Positions 35,833-45,212 of a DNA stretch of 64,000 bases are shown here, piece after piece. The stretch spans positions 1 through 64,000 of the forward strand of contig CAVZOJ010000031.1 of NCBI GenBank assembly GCA_963776845.1, read 5' to 3'. The DNA is from Roseitranquillus sp963776845. Its GTDB lineage: Bacteria > Pseudomonadota > Alphaproteobacteria > Rhodobacterales > Rhodobacteraceae. The position numbers were made by a program, and so were the translations under genes. The notes below the pieces were generated by a model. That model had not been told where the DNA came from. It did no database searches and was given only the letters and a program-made list of their open reading frames with translations. How positions within the stretch are numbered: position 1 is the stretch's first letter; every line of letters begins with the position of its first letter.

Positions 35833-37426
35833 GCCGAGACCCCCTCGACCGGCGCCGCGGTCAGCGCGTCGTAGGCGCTGAGAGGGGTCAGCGCGACCGT
35901 CACGTGCGGCAGCGCCTGCGGGTCCGGTGCGAAGCGCGCGCTGAGCTCGGCGAGATCGGGAACGGCGCCGGCATCGAGCTGCGCGTCGATGGCGGCAGCG
36001 AGATCGGCCTCGCAGCCGCGCTCATGGGCCAGCGCCAGCGCCCCGACGACGAGCTTGCAGGCGACCCGCTCCGGCAGCGCGGCCATGGCGGCGTCGTAGA
36101 GGCGGCGATAGGCGTCGCGGGGGAAGAGCTGGTCGCGGTAGACGAGCCCGGGCAGCGCCGTCGAACCGGAGGTTCGCCTCCGGCGAAACGGCTTGGCCCG
36201 GAGCGCATGGATGACATGGCGGTAATCGACGACATGCGCGCGGCGGCGGTCGCCGTAGCCCCGGCCGCGCGGCAGCGTCATCAGATGCGTGCCGCCGAGG
36301 AAGACCTCGAGCCTGTCGTCGTGAAGGCGCACGCGCAGCCGGTGGCCGATCAGGCGCGAGGGCACGGTGTAGAAGACCCGCCGCGAGCATGAAGCCGCCC
36401 GAAGAGGTGACGGTCACGATCGGCCTCCTCGCCGTCCTCGGCCCGCCGCGGCGGCAGCGGCCGCAGCACGGCGCGCTCGGCCTCGATGCGCTTGCGGTTA
36501 CGCGCGTTGCGTCGGCCGATCAGCTCGTCGACGAAGCGGCGATAGTCGGCGACCGTGTCGAAGTCGCGCGAGCCCCGCATGAGGAGCGCGTCCTCAACGG
36601 CGAGCTTCACGTGACCGTGGGCCGCCTCGATGCTGCCGTTCTCGTGGGCGACACCGCGATTGTTGCGGCTGGCGGCCATGCCGTAGTGGGTGCACAGCGC
36701 GTCGTATCGGATGGTCCAGTCCTCTTCGACTTCCGGCGCGAGGTTGCGGAAAGCGGCGGAAAGGCTGTCGCTGCGGTGCTCGCGCGGCGCGCCGCCGAGG
36801 GCCCAGAGCGCATCCTGCAATCCTGCGGCCAGGGCTACGAAGCTCTCGCCGCCGAGCACGACATGGGCGTGCTCGAAGCCGCTGAAGGCGAGGCGGAAGT
36901 GGTAGAGCCGGTGCGGCAGCGGCTCTCCCGCCACCGTCACGCCGGAGTTGGCCATGTCGGTGAAGTCGGACAGGCCCATCCGGCCCGGCTCGTGGGTCTG
37001 GCGGAAGATCACCTCCCGCTCCGGGCCGTGCAGCGCGCGCCACTGGCGGATACGCCGCTCCAGCGTCCGCCGAACCCCGAGGCCCAGATCGGGATGCCGC
37101 CGCATCAGCTCCTCGAAGACGGCGACGGGCCGCAGGCCAGGGCACGCCTCCAGCATCGGGACGACCTCGCTGTCGAAGACGGCGGCGAGGGGATCGGGCC
37201 GCCGCCGCTCGCGAGGCGCGCGCTTCTCCGACGGCGGCCGCGGGTCCTGCGTGATGCGATAGCCGGTGGCGGTGCTGAACCCGGCGCGGGCGGCGGCGAC
37301 GGGGACCGGGGCGTTCGTGCGATGCTTCATGAAGAGCCTCATCTGGTGATCGGTCACGTGGCGGCCGGGCACGAGCGCTCCTCCAAGCAGAGAAAGCACC
37401 CGCTTACCCCGACCGGCCGCGATCAC
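35829..37426 (-). CDS. istA: IS21 transposase IstA, one frameshift
   Basis: DDE transposase. GRHVTDHQMRLFMKHR then AARAGFSTATGYRITQDPRP is the helix-turn-helix part, ERRIRQWRALHGPEREVIFR leads to the catalytic core with GLSDFTDMANSGVTVAG (first Asp), HRSDSLSAAF (second) and NNRGVAHENGSIEAAHGHVK (Glu). A shift near 36385-36415 separates this from SRLIGHRLRVRLHDDRLEVF then LGGTHLMTLPRGR and the C-terminal half. One repair would restore the element, so it may have been active recently. The real start may be downstream of 37426, near GRHVTDHQ. Confidence 0.85.
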
Positions 37427-37512
37427 CCCGCCGAACCCAACCTCCGGTCGGGCTACGCCCTTCCTGCGGTGCGGGTTCGGACCATCCCTCTCATCCAGAT
37501 TGCCGCGCGCTT

Positions 37513-37609
37513 CTCACCCTGATCGACGCGCTGCAGAAACCGCTCCCGCCGCGTCTGCTTCTTCTTCATCGCATGGGTCAGGCTGGGAAAGGCGTGCTGC
37601 TTCGGCATC
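37513..37609 (-). pseudogene. IS5-family transposase N-terminal stub
   Basis: MPKQHAFPSLTHAMKKKQTR, then RERFLQRVD, the usual start of IS5-group transposases, cut after about 30 codons by the right end of the IS21 element. The rest of this IS5 copy is not in the window. Confidence 0.55.
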
Positions 37610-37730
37610 GGACGGGCTCCTCATCGGGTAAACCCAGCCTACCAGATCACGCCAGAAGCCGAAGGTTCTTCAGACGTTCCTTAACTCCTGGCCCCTCGTC
37701 GCTCCGGCTTGATGCGAGTAGGAGAGCGAG

Positions 37731-38395
37731 ATGTCCGAGACCACCGCGCTCTACAAGCGCCACCACTTCCCCGCCGCAATCATCGCCCATGCCGTCTGGC
37801 TATATCTGCGCTTCTCGCTCAGCCTGCGCGCGGTCGAGGAGATGCTGCTCGAGCGCGGCGTCGAAGTCTCGTACGCGAGCTTGCGCCGCTGGGTGGCGAA
37901 ATTTGGCCCCACGATCGTGCGGGGGCTGCGGCGACGGCAGGCTCGCCCGGGCCGGGTCTGGCATCTCGACGAGGTCCAGGTCTCGGTTCGCGGCCAACGG
38001 TTCTGGCTGTGGCGCGCCGTGGACGAACACGGCGTCGTGCTCGAGGAGTTCCTGCAGCCGCGTCGGGATGCCAAGGCGGCCAAGTGGTTGCTGCGACGTC
38101 TCATGAAGAAGACCGACCAGGCACCGAAGCGCATCGTGACCGACAAGCTGCGCTCGTACCCGGCGGCGAAGCGGGAGGTCGCCCCCGGTCTTGAACATCG
38201 CGCCCATAAAGGGCTCAACAACCGCGCCGAGAACAGCCATCTGCCGTTTCGATCCCGTGAGAAGCTGATGCGAGGGTACCGATCACTGGGCGGCCTGCAG
38301 CGTTTCGTGTCAATGCACTCGGCAGTGCGCAACTGCTTCGTCCCGCCCGCCCGCCGTCGCTCCGCCCAGACCACCCGCTACCATCGCCTGCCCAC
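37731..38395 (+). pseudogene. IS6-family transposase, 3' end replaced
   Basis: Almost full-length IS6/IS26-type DDE transposase: MSETTALYKRHHFPAAIIAH, LRAVEEMLLERGVEVSYASL, RPGRVWHLDEVQVSVRGQR (Asp), APKRIVTDKLRSYPAAKREV (Asp), HKGLNNRAENSHLPFRSREK (Glu), MHSAVRNCFVPPARRRSAQT. After RYHRLPT the sequence switches to IS481, so the last few residues and the right end are lost. The catalytic set is intact. Confidence 0.85.
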
Positions 38396-38723
38396 GCCAT
38401 GCCGACGCAGACAACGGTCGAACCCGGAGCGCGAGACGTTCGGGTTCAGGAACTCCCGCACCACGCAGAGAAGGTCGTCGAGCGGCAGCAGCAGCGTCTT
38501 GCGCAGTGACACCGCCACCGCCTCTTGCGCAGGCGTGAGCGTCGATTGCAGCCGACGCTGTGTGGCTCCGGTCATGGACGCTGTCCCGCTTCCGCCATTT
38601 CCAGACCGTCTGCTCGGAGATGCCATAGCGCTCCGCCACTACCCAGGCAGGCTCGGTGCTCGTCTGGATCGCAGCCCGGATCTTCGGTGTCGTTGTCGCC
38701 TGCTTGTGAAGAGAGATCAGCAT
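38393..38723 (-). pseudogene. IS481-family transposase N-terminal part
   Basis: MLISLHKQATTTPKIRAAIQ, TEPAWVVAERYGISEQTVWK then WRKRDSVHDRSHT is the helix-turn-helix part; after a shift near 38560 it goes on QSTLTPAQEAVAVSLRKTLL, LPLDDLLCVVREFLNPNVSR then SGFDRCLRRHGVGR, and ends where the IS6 sequence begins. The DDE core is missing. The left end of the element lies near 38800-38815 (GGACACCTAGG). Confidence 0.8.
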
Positions 38724-39029
38724 GCTCGCCTCCCGTCCCGCACATCGCGCAGGATCGATCTTGCCATGAAGAGCCCCGAGCGGCGAGGGGCTATGCGATC
38801 GCCCGGGACGGGACACCTAGGGGCTCGGAGCCGCCTTGCGGCGCCGCGGCGACCCGGCGGCGGGACAAGCCGCGCCGTCGACATGGTCGGCCCATTGCGG
38901 CCGGCCAGGCTCATCAGCTGCCGCGGCATAGGTTCCCGAAAGCGGCCGTTCTGGCCCGCAGGTATTTCATTCTCCGCGGACGGGTGGCGCGAGCCCGCCC
39001 GCTGCTCGACGGGAACAGTCCGCCTGCGC

Positions 39030-40234
39030 TCAGACCGGAGCCGGCCTGTCCACGCGTGGGCGCGAGCGGGACAGGATCAGCAGCATGATCACGACGTTCA
39101 CTCCGTTGAAGGCGATGCCATTCAGGAAGGCGAATCGTAGCTGCCGGTGGCGTCGTAGATCCAGCCCGAGATCCAGCCGCCGAAGGCCATCCCGAAGATC
39201 GTCGCCATAAGGACAAAGCCGATCTTGCCGCCAGCCTCGCGGGCCGGCAAATATTCCCGCACGATCAGCGTGTAGGCGGGTACAATGCCGCCTTGGCTGA
39301 GCCCGAACACGACAGAAACCAGCGTAAGCGAGACCAGACTGCCCGCGGGCAGGTAAAGGAACAGCGCCAGCATCTGCAAGACCGAGCCGATCAGCAGAGT
39401 GCGCACCCCGCCCAGTCGGTCGGCGACGAGGCCGGAGATGAGGCGCGAAACGACACCGCCCAGAAGCATCAGCGACAGCATGTGCGATCCGACGGCGGGG
39501 CCGTAGCCGAGGTCGGTGCAGAGAGCGACGATGTGGACCTGCGGCATTGACATCGCGACGCAGCAGCCGACCCCGGCCAGGGCAAGGAGCCAGACCAGGG
39601 CGCCATTCGAGAGCCCGGCGGCGGCGATCGGACGAGCGTTGACGGCGGTGGCGGCGCCGGCCTCGGGGACGCGGCGCCGGACCAGAAGCGAGAGCGGCAG
39701 GATGGTCAGGATGGTGATGACGGCGAGCGTTTCATAGACGCTGCGCCAACCCGCCTCCGCAAGCGTGCCCGCCAGCAGCGTCGGCCAGATCGCCCCGGCG
39801 AGGTAGTTGCCGGACGCGGCGACGCCGACCGCGATGCCCCGGTGGCGGAGGAACCAATGCGAGGTATCGGCGATCAAGGGGCCGAAAGCGACCGAGGTGC
39901 CGAAGCCGATCAGCCCCTGGACGAGGGTCAGCACGCCGATCGTCGGGGCAAGGCTGGCCAGCGTGTAGCCCAAGGCGATCAGGACGGCCGAGCCCGCAAG
40001 CGAGACCGCAAGTCCAAAGCGGTCGACGACGCGGCCGATCAGCCAGTTGCCGAGAGCGAAGCCCACCATCGTCGCGGTATAGGGCAACGAGGCGTCGGCG
40101 CGGTTGGTGCCGAACTCGGCCTGGACCGCAGGCAGGATGACGATGATCGCCCACATACCGGCGTTTCCCACTACACCGATCAGTAGCGAGAGGGCGAGGC
40201 GGACCCAGGAGGCGCGGCTGTCGGGAAGCTCCAT
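39030..40234 (-). CDS. MFS transporter, one late frameshift
   Basis: About 400 residues and 12 predicted membrane helices; start at MELPDSRASWVRLALSLLIG. Typical MFS loop NWLIGRVVDRFGLAVSLAG after helix 2 and VADRLGGVRTLLIGSVLQML in the second half. As written the frame stops at 39122 (GSYDSPS); inserting one base near 39139 restores AFLNGIAFNGVNVVIMLLIL, the last helix, and a natural stop at 39030. Resembles oxalate/monocarboxylate-type carriers, but the substrate is not assigned. No partner genes next to it. Confidence 0.82.
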
Positions 40235-40693
40235 CGGCGGTGACGCTAAGAGCGGGTCTGGGAAGTGTCCATCGGGCCCCGACAGTGGCATGAGGGAATG
40301 CCTCGCCGAGCAGCCCCACACCCTGCAGCGGGAGGTCGGCAAGAAGATCGCCATGCCTTTGGGTGACCGCGCAGGACGCTGGAATCGGGTAAGGCTTCTG
40401 TTGCTCCTAAACCGCTTGACCGACGCGGGACCAGCCAAGCTAACTACCGGCCCTCCGCGCTCCTTCGGCTGAGCCGACGGCGCCGCGGCGCAGAGAAGGA
40501 ACCATGCTCCGTGCAGCGACAGGGCAGCTAAGGTCTGCATGAGAATTATCGGCCCGACAAAGTGTGAGCGCATCTCAACGGGCTGCGCTACGCGGGCGTG
40601 TCCGGCTGCGCGTCCCGCGCATGGCCGGAATGCGCGAACGCGGCTGACGCTTCGTCATGCCGATCGCCAGATAGGCACCGAAAGGAGAGTGCC
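40235..40693. other. Intergenic region between divergent MFS and hemerythrin genes
   Basis: Non-coding on both strands as far as I can see; must contain both promoters. The hemerythrin ribosome site AAAGGAGAG is at its right end. Confidence 0.5.
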
Positions 40694-41272
40694 ATGCTCG
40701 ACGCCGTCACCACCCCCGTGACCGTACGCCCCCAGGGCCTGCCCGACGAGATGCGCCTGCTGCTGGAAGCCTATCCGCGCGACAGCTGGGCGGCGCATCC
40801 GGGCTTTCGCGAGAAGACCCGCCAATGGCTGGGCGCACATCGCATGTTTCGCCAGATGGTGGAGCGCATTCGCCGCGACGCCGAGAAGTATCTGGACGCA
40901 CAGCTTGCGCCCCAGGACTACGCTGGGCGCCTGTCGCATATCGGTGGAGCGCTGGTCGGCAACCTGCACGGCCATCACGGGTGGGAGGATCGCAGCTACT
41001 TCCCCGAGCTGTCCGGCGCCGATCCACGCTTCGATGCGGGGCTCGACGTGCTGGAACAGGACCACGCCGATCTCGACCAGGTGCTGGACGAGTTCACCCG
41101 CACGGCGAACCGCGCGATCAAGCTGATCCAGCTCGACGAGGCGCAGGCGCGCGACGAGATCGGTCGGCTGCACGGGGTGGCCGAGACCATCGAGGCATTT
41201 CTCGCACGCCACCTGACCGACGAGGAGGAGCTTGCCGTGCCGATCATCCTGCATCACCGTCTGCGGGGATGA
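40694..41272 (+). CDS. Hemerythrin-domain protein
   Basis: 192 residues; start at 40694 behind AAAGGAG. A four-helix bundle with histidine and acidic iron ligands at the expected places: LGAHRMFRQMVERI, GNLHGHHGWEDRSYFPEL, VLEQDHADLDQVLDEF and LARHLTDEEELAVPIILHHR. Such proteins bind a di-iron centre and handle oxygen, nitric oxide or iron. It is followed 10 bases later by a glutathione-dependent reductase, so an oxidative or quinone stress role is plausible. Confidence 0.88.
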   Translation: MLDAVTTPVTVRPQGLPDEMRLLLEAYPRDSWAAHPGFREKTRQWLGAHRMFRQMVERIRRDAEKYLDAQLAPQDYAGRLSHIGGALVGNLHGHHGWEDRSYFPELSGADPRFDAGLDVLEQDHADLDQVLDEFTRTANRAIKLIQLDEAQARDEIGRLHGVAETIEAFLARHLTDEEELAVPIILHHRLRG

Positions 41273-41282
41273 AGAGACGGCA

Positions 41283-42317
41283 ATGAGCAACCGTGGCGCC
41301 GACGCCTCCGTTGAGGAGGACCAGAAGAATGCCGCCGCCCGCCGCGGACGGGGTGAATTCGTGCGCGGCGTCAGCGGGTTCCGGCACGCCATCGGCGATC
41401 CCGCCTTCCCGGCGGAGCCCGGGCGCTATCACCTCTTCGTCGCGCTGAACTGCCCTTGGTGCCACCGCGTGACGCTGGCCCGGGGCATCCTGGGCTTGCG
41501 CGACAGCATCACGATGGACGTGGCCTATCCCAACCGCACCGGCGAGAAGGACCCCAAGGGCCCGAACCTGTGGCAATTCAACCCGGACCGCATCGCGACC
41601 CTGACCGGGACGCCGTTGCCAGAATGCACGGCAGAGACCGGTACCGGCCATGCCTATCGGCTGGCTGAGGAGATCTACCGCGCCGAAGGGTCCGACGAGC
41701 AATCACTGCCGATCCTCTACGACAAGCACGCGGGCCGCATCGTCAACAACGAAAGCGCCGAGATCCTGCGCATGCTGAACGCCGCCGCCGGGTCACTGGG
41801 CAGCACGTTGCCGGACGGCGACCGCCACGATCTGTATCCCGACCACCCGGACTTGCGGGCCGAGATCGACGCGCTGAACGCCCTGATCTACACCGACATC
41901 AACAATGGCGCCTACAAGGCAGGCTTTTCCTCGGACCAGTCGGTGTATGCCGTCGCTTTCGAGGCGTATTTCGAGGCTCTGGATCAGCTTGAGGATCGGC
42001 TCTCCGACGGCCGCCCCTTCCTGACCGGCCCGACCTTCGCCGAAGCCGACTTGCGCCTCTTCCCGACGCTCTACCGGCATGACCCGATCTACTACGTCCG
42101 TATGAAGCTGAACGGCGCGCGCATTCTGGACTACCCCCATCTGTGGCGCTGGCTGTGCCGCGTTCATGCCTTGCCCGGCGTGGCGGACAGCGGGTCGCTG
42201 ATCCATTGCCGGCAAGGGTATTTCGGGCGCTCCTGGAACGGCGTCGTTCCTATCGGGCCGTTCACGCCTATGCGCTACCCCGAGGCCTTTGAGCACCCGG
42301 AACTCGGCGGTAGATAG
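41283..42317 (+). CDS. Glutathionyl-hydroquinone reductase (Xi-class GST, YqjG/PcpF type)
   Basis: 344 residues. The N-terminal thioredoxin fold has the Xi-class motif HLFVALNCPWCHRVTLARGI with catalytic Cys; IVNNESAEILRMLN is the cis-Pro/glutathione-binding region in this class, and the helical C-terminal domain contains DINNGAYKAGFSSDQSVYAV and RLFPTLYRHDPIYYVRMKLN, the large C-terminal motif of this family. It removes glutathione from glutathionyl-hydroquinones. Co-transcribed with the hemerythrin gene. Start at MSNRGADASVEED (41283). Intact. Confidence 0.92.
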   Translation: MSNRGADASVEEDQKNAAARRGRGEFVRGVSGFRHAIGDPAFPAEPGRYHLFVALNCPWCHRVTLARGILGLRDSITMDVAYPNRTGEKDPKGPNLWQFNPDRIATLTGTPLPECTAETGTGHAYRLAEEIYRAEGSDEQSLPILYDKHAGRIVNNESAEILRMLNAAAGSLGSTLPDGDRHDLYPDHPDLRAEIDALNALIYTDINNGAYKAGFSSDQSVYAVAFEAYFEALDQLEDRLSDGRPFLTGPTFAEADLRLFPTLYRHDPIYYVRMKLNGARILDYPHLWRWLCRVHALPGVADSGSLIHCRQGYFGRSWNGVVPIGPFTPMRYPEAFEHPELGGR

Positions 42318-42966
42318 CCGCCGCTGAGCTCTGGGCTCGAAATCGTCAGGATAGGGTCGTCATTGGTTCCCGTTCATGGACCGACCGCGGCGGCGACCGG
42401 CCAAGCCGTGCAGTGACGGTCACAATCGTCTTGTCACCGGGCCTGCGGGTGCGAGAACGGTTTCGACAAGAACGGCATAGGGCTCCGAGCGGTCACGCGG
42501 CGGGGCGCTGCGTGAGAGCCGGCAGCGCAGTCGCCGTACGGCCGAAACGGCCCTGAACTGCCGTAGAGCTACACGCCCTGATGCAGCGTCGCAGCGGCAA
42601 AAGCAGTCATTCGCTTACGTCGATACAATCGCTTGCGTCGATAGGTGACCAGGAATTCCTGTGCTGGGACTGATCTGAGCCGGCCGGCGGGTCGATGCGC
42701 CGCGCTATGCCGCCTCGGCGAGTCCGGCTGCCGTGAGGGCGCGAAGCTCCGCGCTTGCAGCCGCGAGGGATTTGGCACGGGCTTTGGCGGCAAAGCCGTC
42801 CGTTCTGCAAGTGCGAAGGTAGCAAAGAGCGTGGCAATCATCCATCGGCAGGACCCCGCACTCGCGTGCGGGAGCCCCTACGCGTCTGGACGCCGTCCGC
42901 CGCGGAGGGCGGACGGCGTCCCCTTCTGACTTCCTGGCGACGTGAAGCCGCCGTTGAGCCGATGTG
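42318..42966. other. Intergenic region with a short direct repeat
   Basis: No supportable gene on either strand. Contains the 15-bp direct repeat TCGCTTrCGTCGATA at 42611-42625 and 42629-42643 (one mismatch, 18-bp period). Confidence 0.5.
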
Positions 42967-44964
42967 TCAGCCGATGCGGCCGCCACCGATCTTGGTGATC
43001 GCGACCACAGCGGGTCGGACCGGCATGTTCTCGTCGAAGTCCGGCCAACGGGTCGAGAGATCCTCGTAGTAGGACGGACGCCCGAACCCGTCCCAATCCT
43101 CGCCGCCGTCGCCCGGATGCTGCACGGCGAGGAAGAACGTGGTCAGGTCCGGCGTCGGCATCGGGCCGCACATCTCGGCGCCGATCGGCACCCGGAAGAA
43201 GAGCTTGGAGGTGCCGCGGGCCTCGCCCTCCGTGTCCATCGCCCAGAGGCCGTCGGTCCGCCCGGTGTCGGCGGCAGAATTGCCGTCGGTGGAGATCCAG
43301 AGCCTGCCGGCCGAGTCGACGGCGCAGTTGTCGGGCATGCCGAACCAGCCCGAGTCGCTGGTGGCGGTCGAGAAGGTGGCGCCGACTTCGGCGATCTTCG
43401 GGTCGCCGCACTGCACCAGGATCTCCCACGTGCCGCGGGTGGCGGCGAAGTCGCCGCCATCCTCGGCGATCTCGACGATGTGGCCGAAGGCGTTGTCGAC
43501 GCGCGGGTTGGCCGCGTTCGCCTCTTCGCGCCGCGTGTTGTTGGTCAGCATGACGTAGACGCGGCCGTTGGTGCCGTTGGGCTCGATGTCCTCGGGGCGG
43601 TCCATCGGCGTGGCGCCGAGCAGGTCTGCGGCGCGGCGCGTCTCGATCAGCACGTCGGCCTGGCTCTCGAACCCGTTCTCGGCGGTCAGCGGCCCCTCGC
43701 CGTGGGTCAGCGGCATCCACGCGACGCCGCCGTCCTCGTCGAAGCGGGCGACGTAGAGCGTGCCGTCGTCGAGCAGGTCCATGTTCGCCGCGCGGTCGTC
43801 GGGGTTGTAGGTGCCGGCGGTGACGAACTTGTAGACGTAGTCGAACCGCTCGTCGTCGCCGAGGTAGAAGACCACCTGGCCGTTCGGCGCGACGATGCTC
43901 TCGGCGCCCTCGTGCTTGAAGCGGCCGAGGGCGGTGCGCTTCTTCGGCGTCGAGGTCGGGTCCGTCGACGTCGACCTCGACGATCCAGCCGAAGCGGTTC
44001 GGCTCGTTCGGCTCCTTCGAGAGGTCGAAGCGGTCGTGGAAGCGGCCCCACTCGTAGCTGTTGCCGGGCACGCCGTAGCGCTCGTAGTTCGCGGCCTCGG
44101 GATGGTCCGCCGGCAGCTCGCCCAGGAAGTAGCCGTGGAAGTTCTCCTCGGCCATGACGTAGGTGCCCCAGGGCGTCACGCCGCCGGCGCAGTTGTTGAT
44201 GGTGCCGAGCACCTCGCGGCCGGTCGGGTCGGCGCTCGTCTGGAGCCGCGCGTGGCCGGCGGCAGGGCCGGTGACCTGCATCGGCGTCTTGGCGGTGATG
44301 CGGCGGTTCTGCGCGCTGTCGAGCACCGGCGTCCAGCGCTCGCCCTCCTTGCGGATCTCGATGATCGGTGCCGCCGTGCGCCGCCATCTCGACGTTGACG
44401 CGGTTCTCGTCGGCCGGCGCGATCGCGATCTCGGACTGGTCGTTCGGGTTCACCGTGACGATGCCGGGGAACATCAGGTGCTCGTTGGTGTATTCGTGGT
44501 TCACCACGAGCAGGCCGTGCTCGGACGAGCCGTCGATCGGGATGTAGCCGACATAGTCGTTGTTGTAGCCGAACTGGCGCTCCTGCGCGGCCTCGGTCTG
44601 GTTCTCCGGGTCGAACTCGGGCGCATCGGCGAAGACGGGATCGCCCCAGCGCAGCAGGATGTCGGCGTTGTAGCCGTCGGCCACGTGGTGCGTGTCGTCG
44701 ACGCCAGCCTCGATCTCGAGGAAATCGAAGGCCGAGGCCGCCGCCTGCGCTTCGGCGCGGCCGGTCGACATCAGCGCCATCGGGCTGACGGTGGCCGAAA
44801 TCGCGGTGGCGGCCATCGACCCTTGCAGGAAACCGCGGCGCGAGAAGCGGGCGGCGATGATCTCGCCCATCGTGCGGTTCGCGGTCGGGTTCAGGCCGGG
44901 GCCGTCGGCCTCCTCGAGCTGGCTGGTCTTGAAGACGGATTCTGTGGCTGAGATGGTCGTTCAT
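42967..44964 (-). CDS. phoX: PhoX-type alkaline phosphatase (DUF839), frameshifted
   Basis: Large periplasmic Ca/Fe-dependent phosphomonoesterase that frees phosphate from organic esters. The start is MNDHLSHR at 44964; after a one-base shift it reads ESVFKTSQLEEADGPGLNPT, then the Tat signal ARFSRRGFLQGSMAATAISA. PhoX landmarks include YVGYIPIDGSSEHGLLVVNH then EYTNEHLMFPG, TINNCAGGVTPWGTYVMAEE, SYEWGRFHDRFDLSKEPNEP, VFYLGDDERFDYVYKFVTAG and DSGWFGMPDNCAVDSAGRLW. Three or so single-base shifts (about 44940, 44375, 43925) break it; the protein is otherwise complete. A candidate PHO box lies 84 bases upstream of the start. Confidence 0.88.
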
Positions 44965-45047
44965 TTGGATTCCCTGGCTGATGTTTGTTTTTTTTCGTGA
45001 CGGCTGCGGCGGTTTTCCGCCGGGCACGGCCCAGCTACCGGGAGCGT

Positions 45048-45065
45048 GTGACAGGGGGATGACTT
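45048..45065 (-). promoter_or_regulatory. Candidate PHO box upstream of phoX
   Basis: Minus strand AAGTCAT CCCC CTGTCAC: two seven-base units with the 4-base spacer of a PhoB site (consensus CTGTCAT nnnn CTGTCAY), 5 of 7 and 7 of 7 matches. Lies 84 bases upstream of the phoX start codon. Confidence 0.5.
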
Positions 45066-45212
45066 CGCCCACTCACGGGATGACGGGCGTAGCCGGCCCA
45101 TCGGCAAAGTGGCGTCCATCACGGAAAGCGGCAGCCGAGCCTCGGAACTCGCGCGAGAAGCCAGTCCGACGCCACTCCAATTCGGTAGATCCAGCGGGCT
45201 GGCGTTGGACGC

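Larger units (their letters stand above)
34868..37508 (-). mobile_element. IS21-family element, near complete
   Basis: Bounded by inverted repeats GCGCGGCAATCTGGGTGAG (34868-34886) and, reversed, GCGCGGCAATCTGGATGAG (37490-37508), 18 of 19 identical, with a further GGATGAGAAGCG repeat inside the left end. Holds istA and istB on the minus strand. It interrupts an IS5 start codon region on its right. About 2.64 kb. Confidence 0.85.

Noticed and set aside
43895..44951. Plus-strand frames opposite phoX
   Set aside because: Repetitive Val/Arg/Gly shadow without any domain; phoX motifs are clear on the minus strand.
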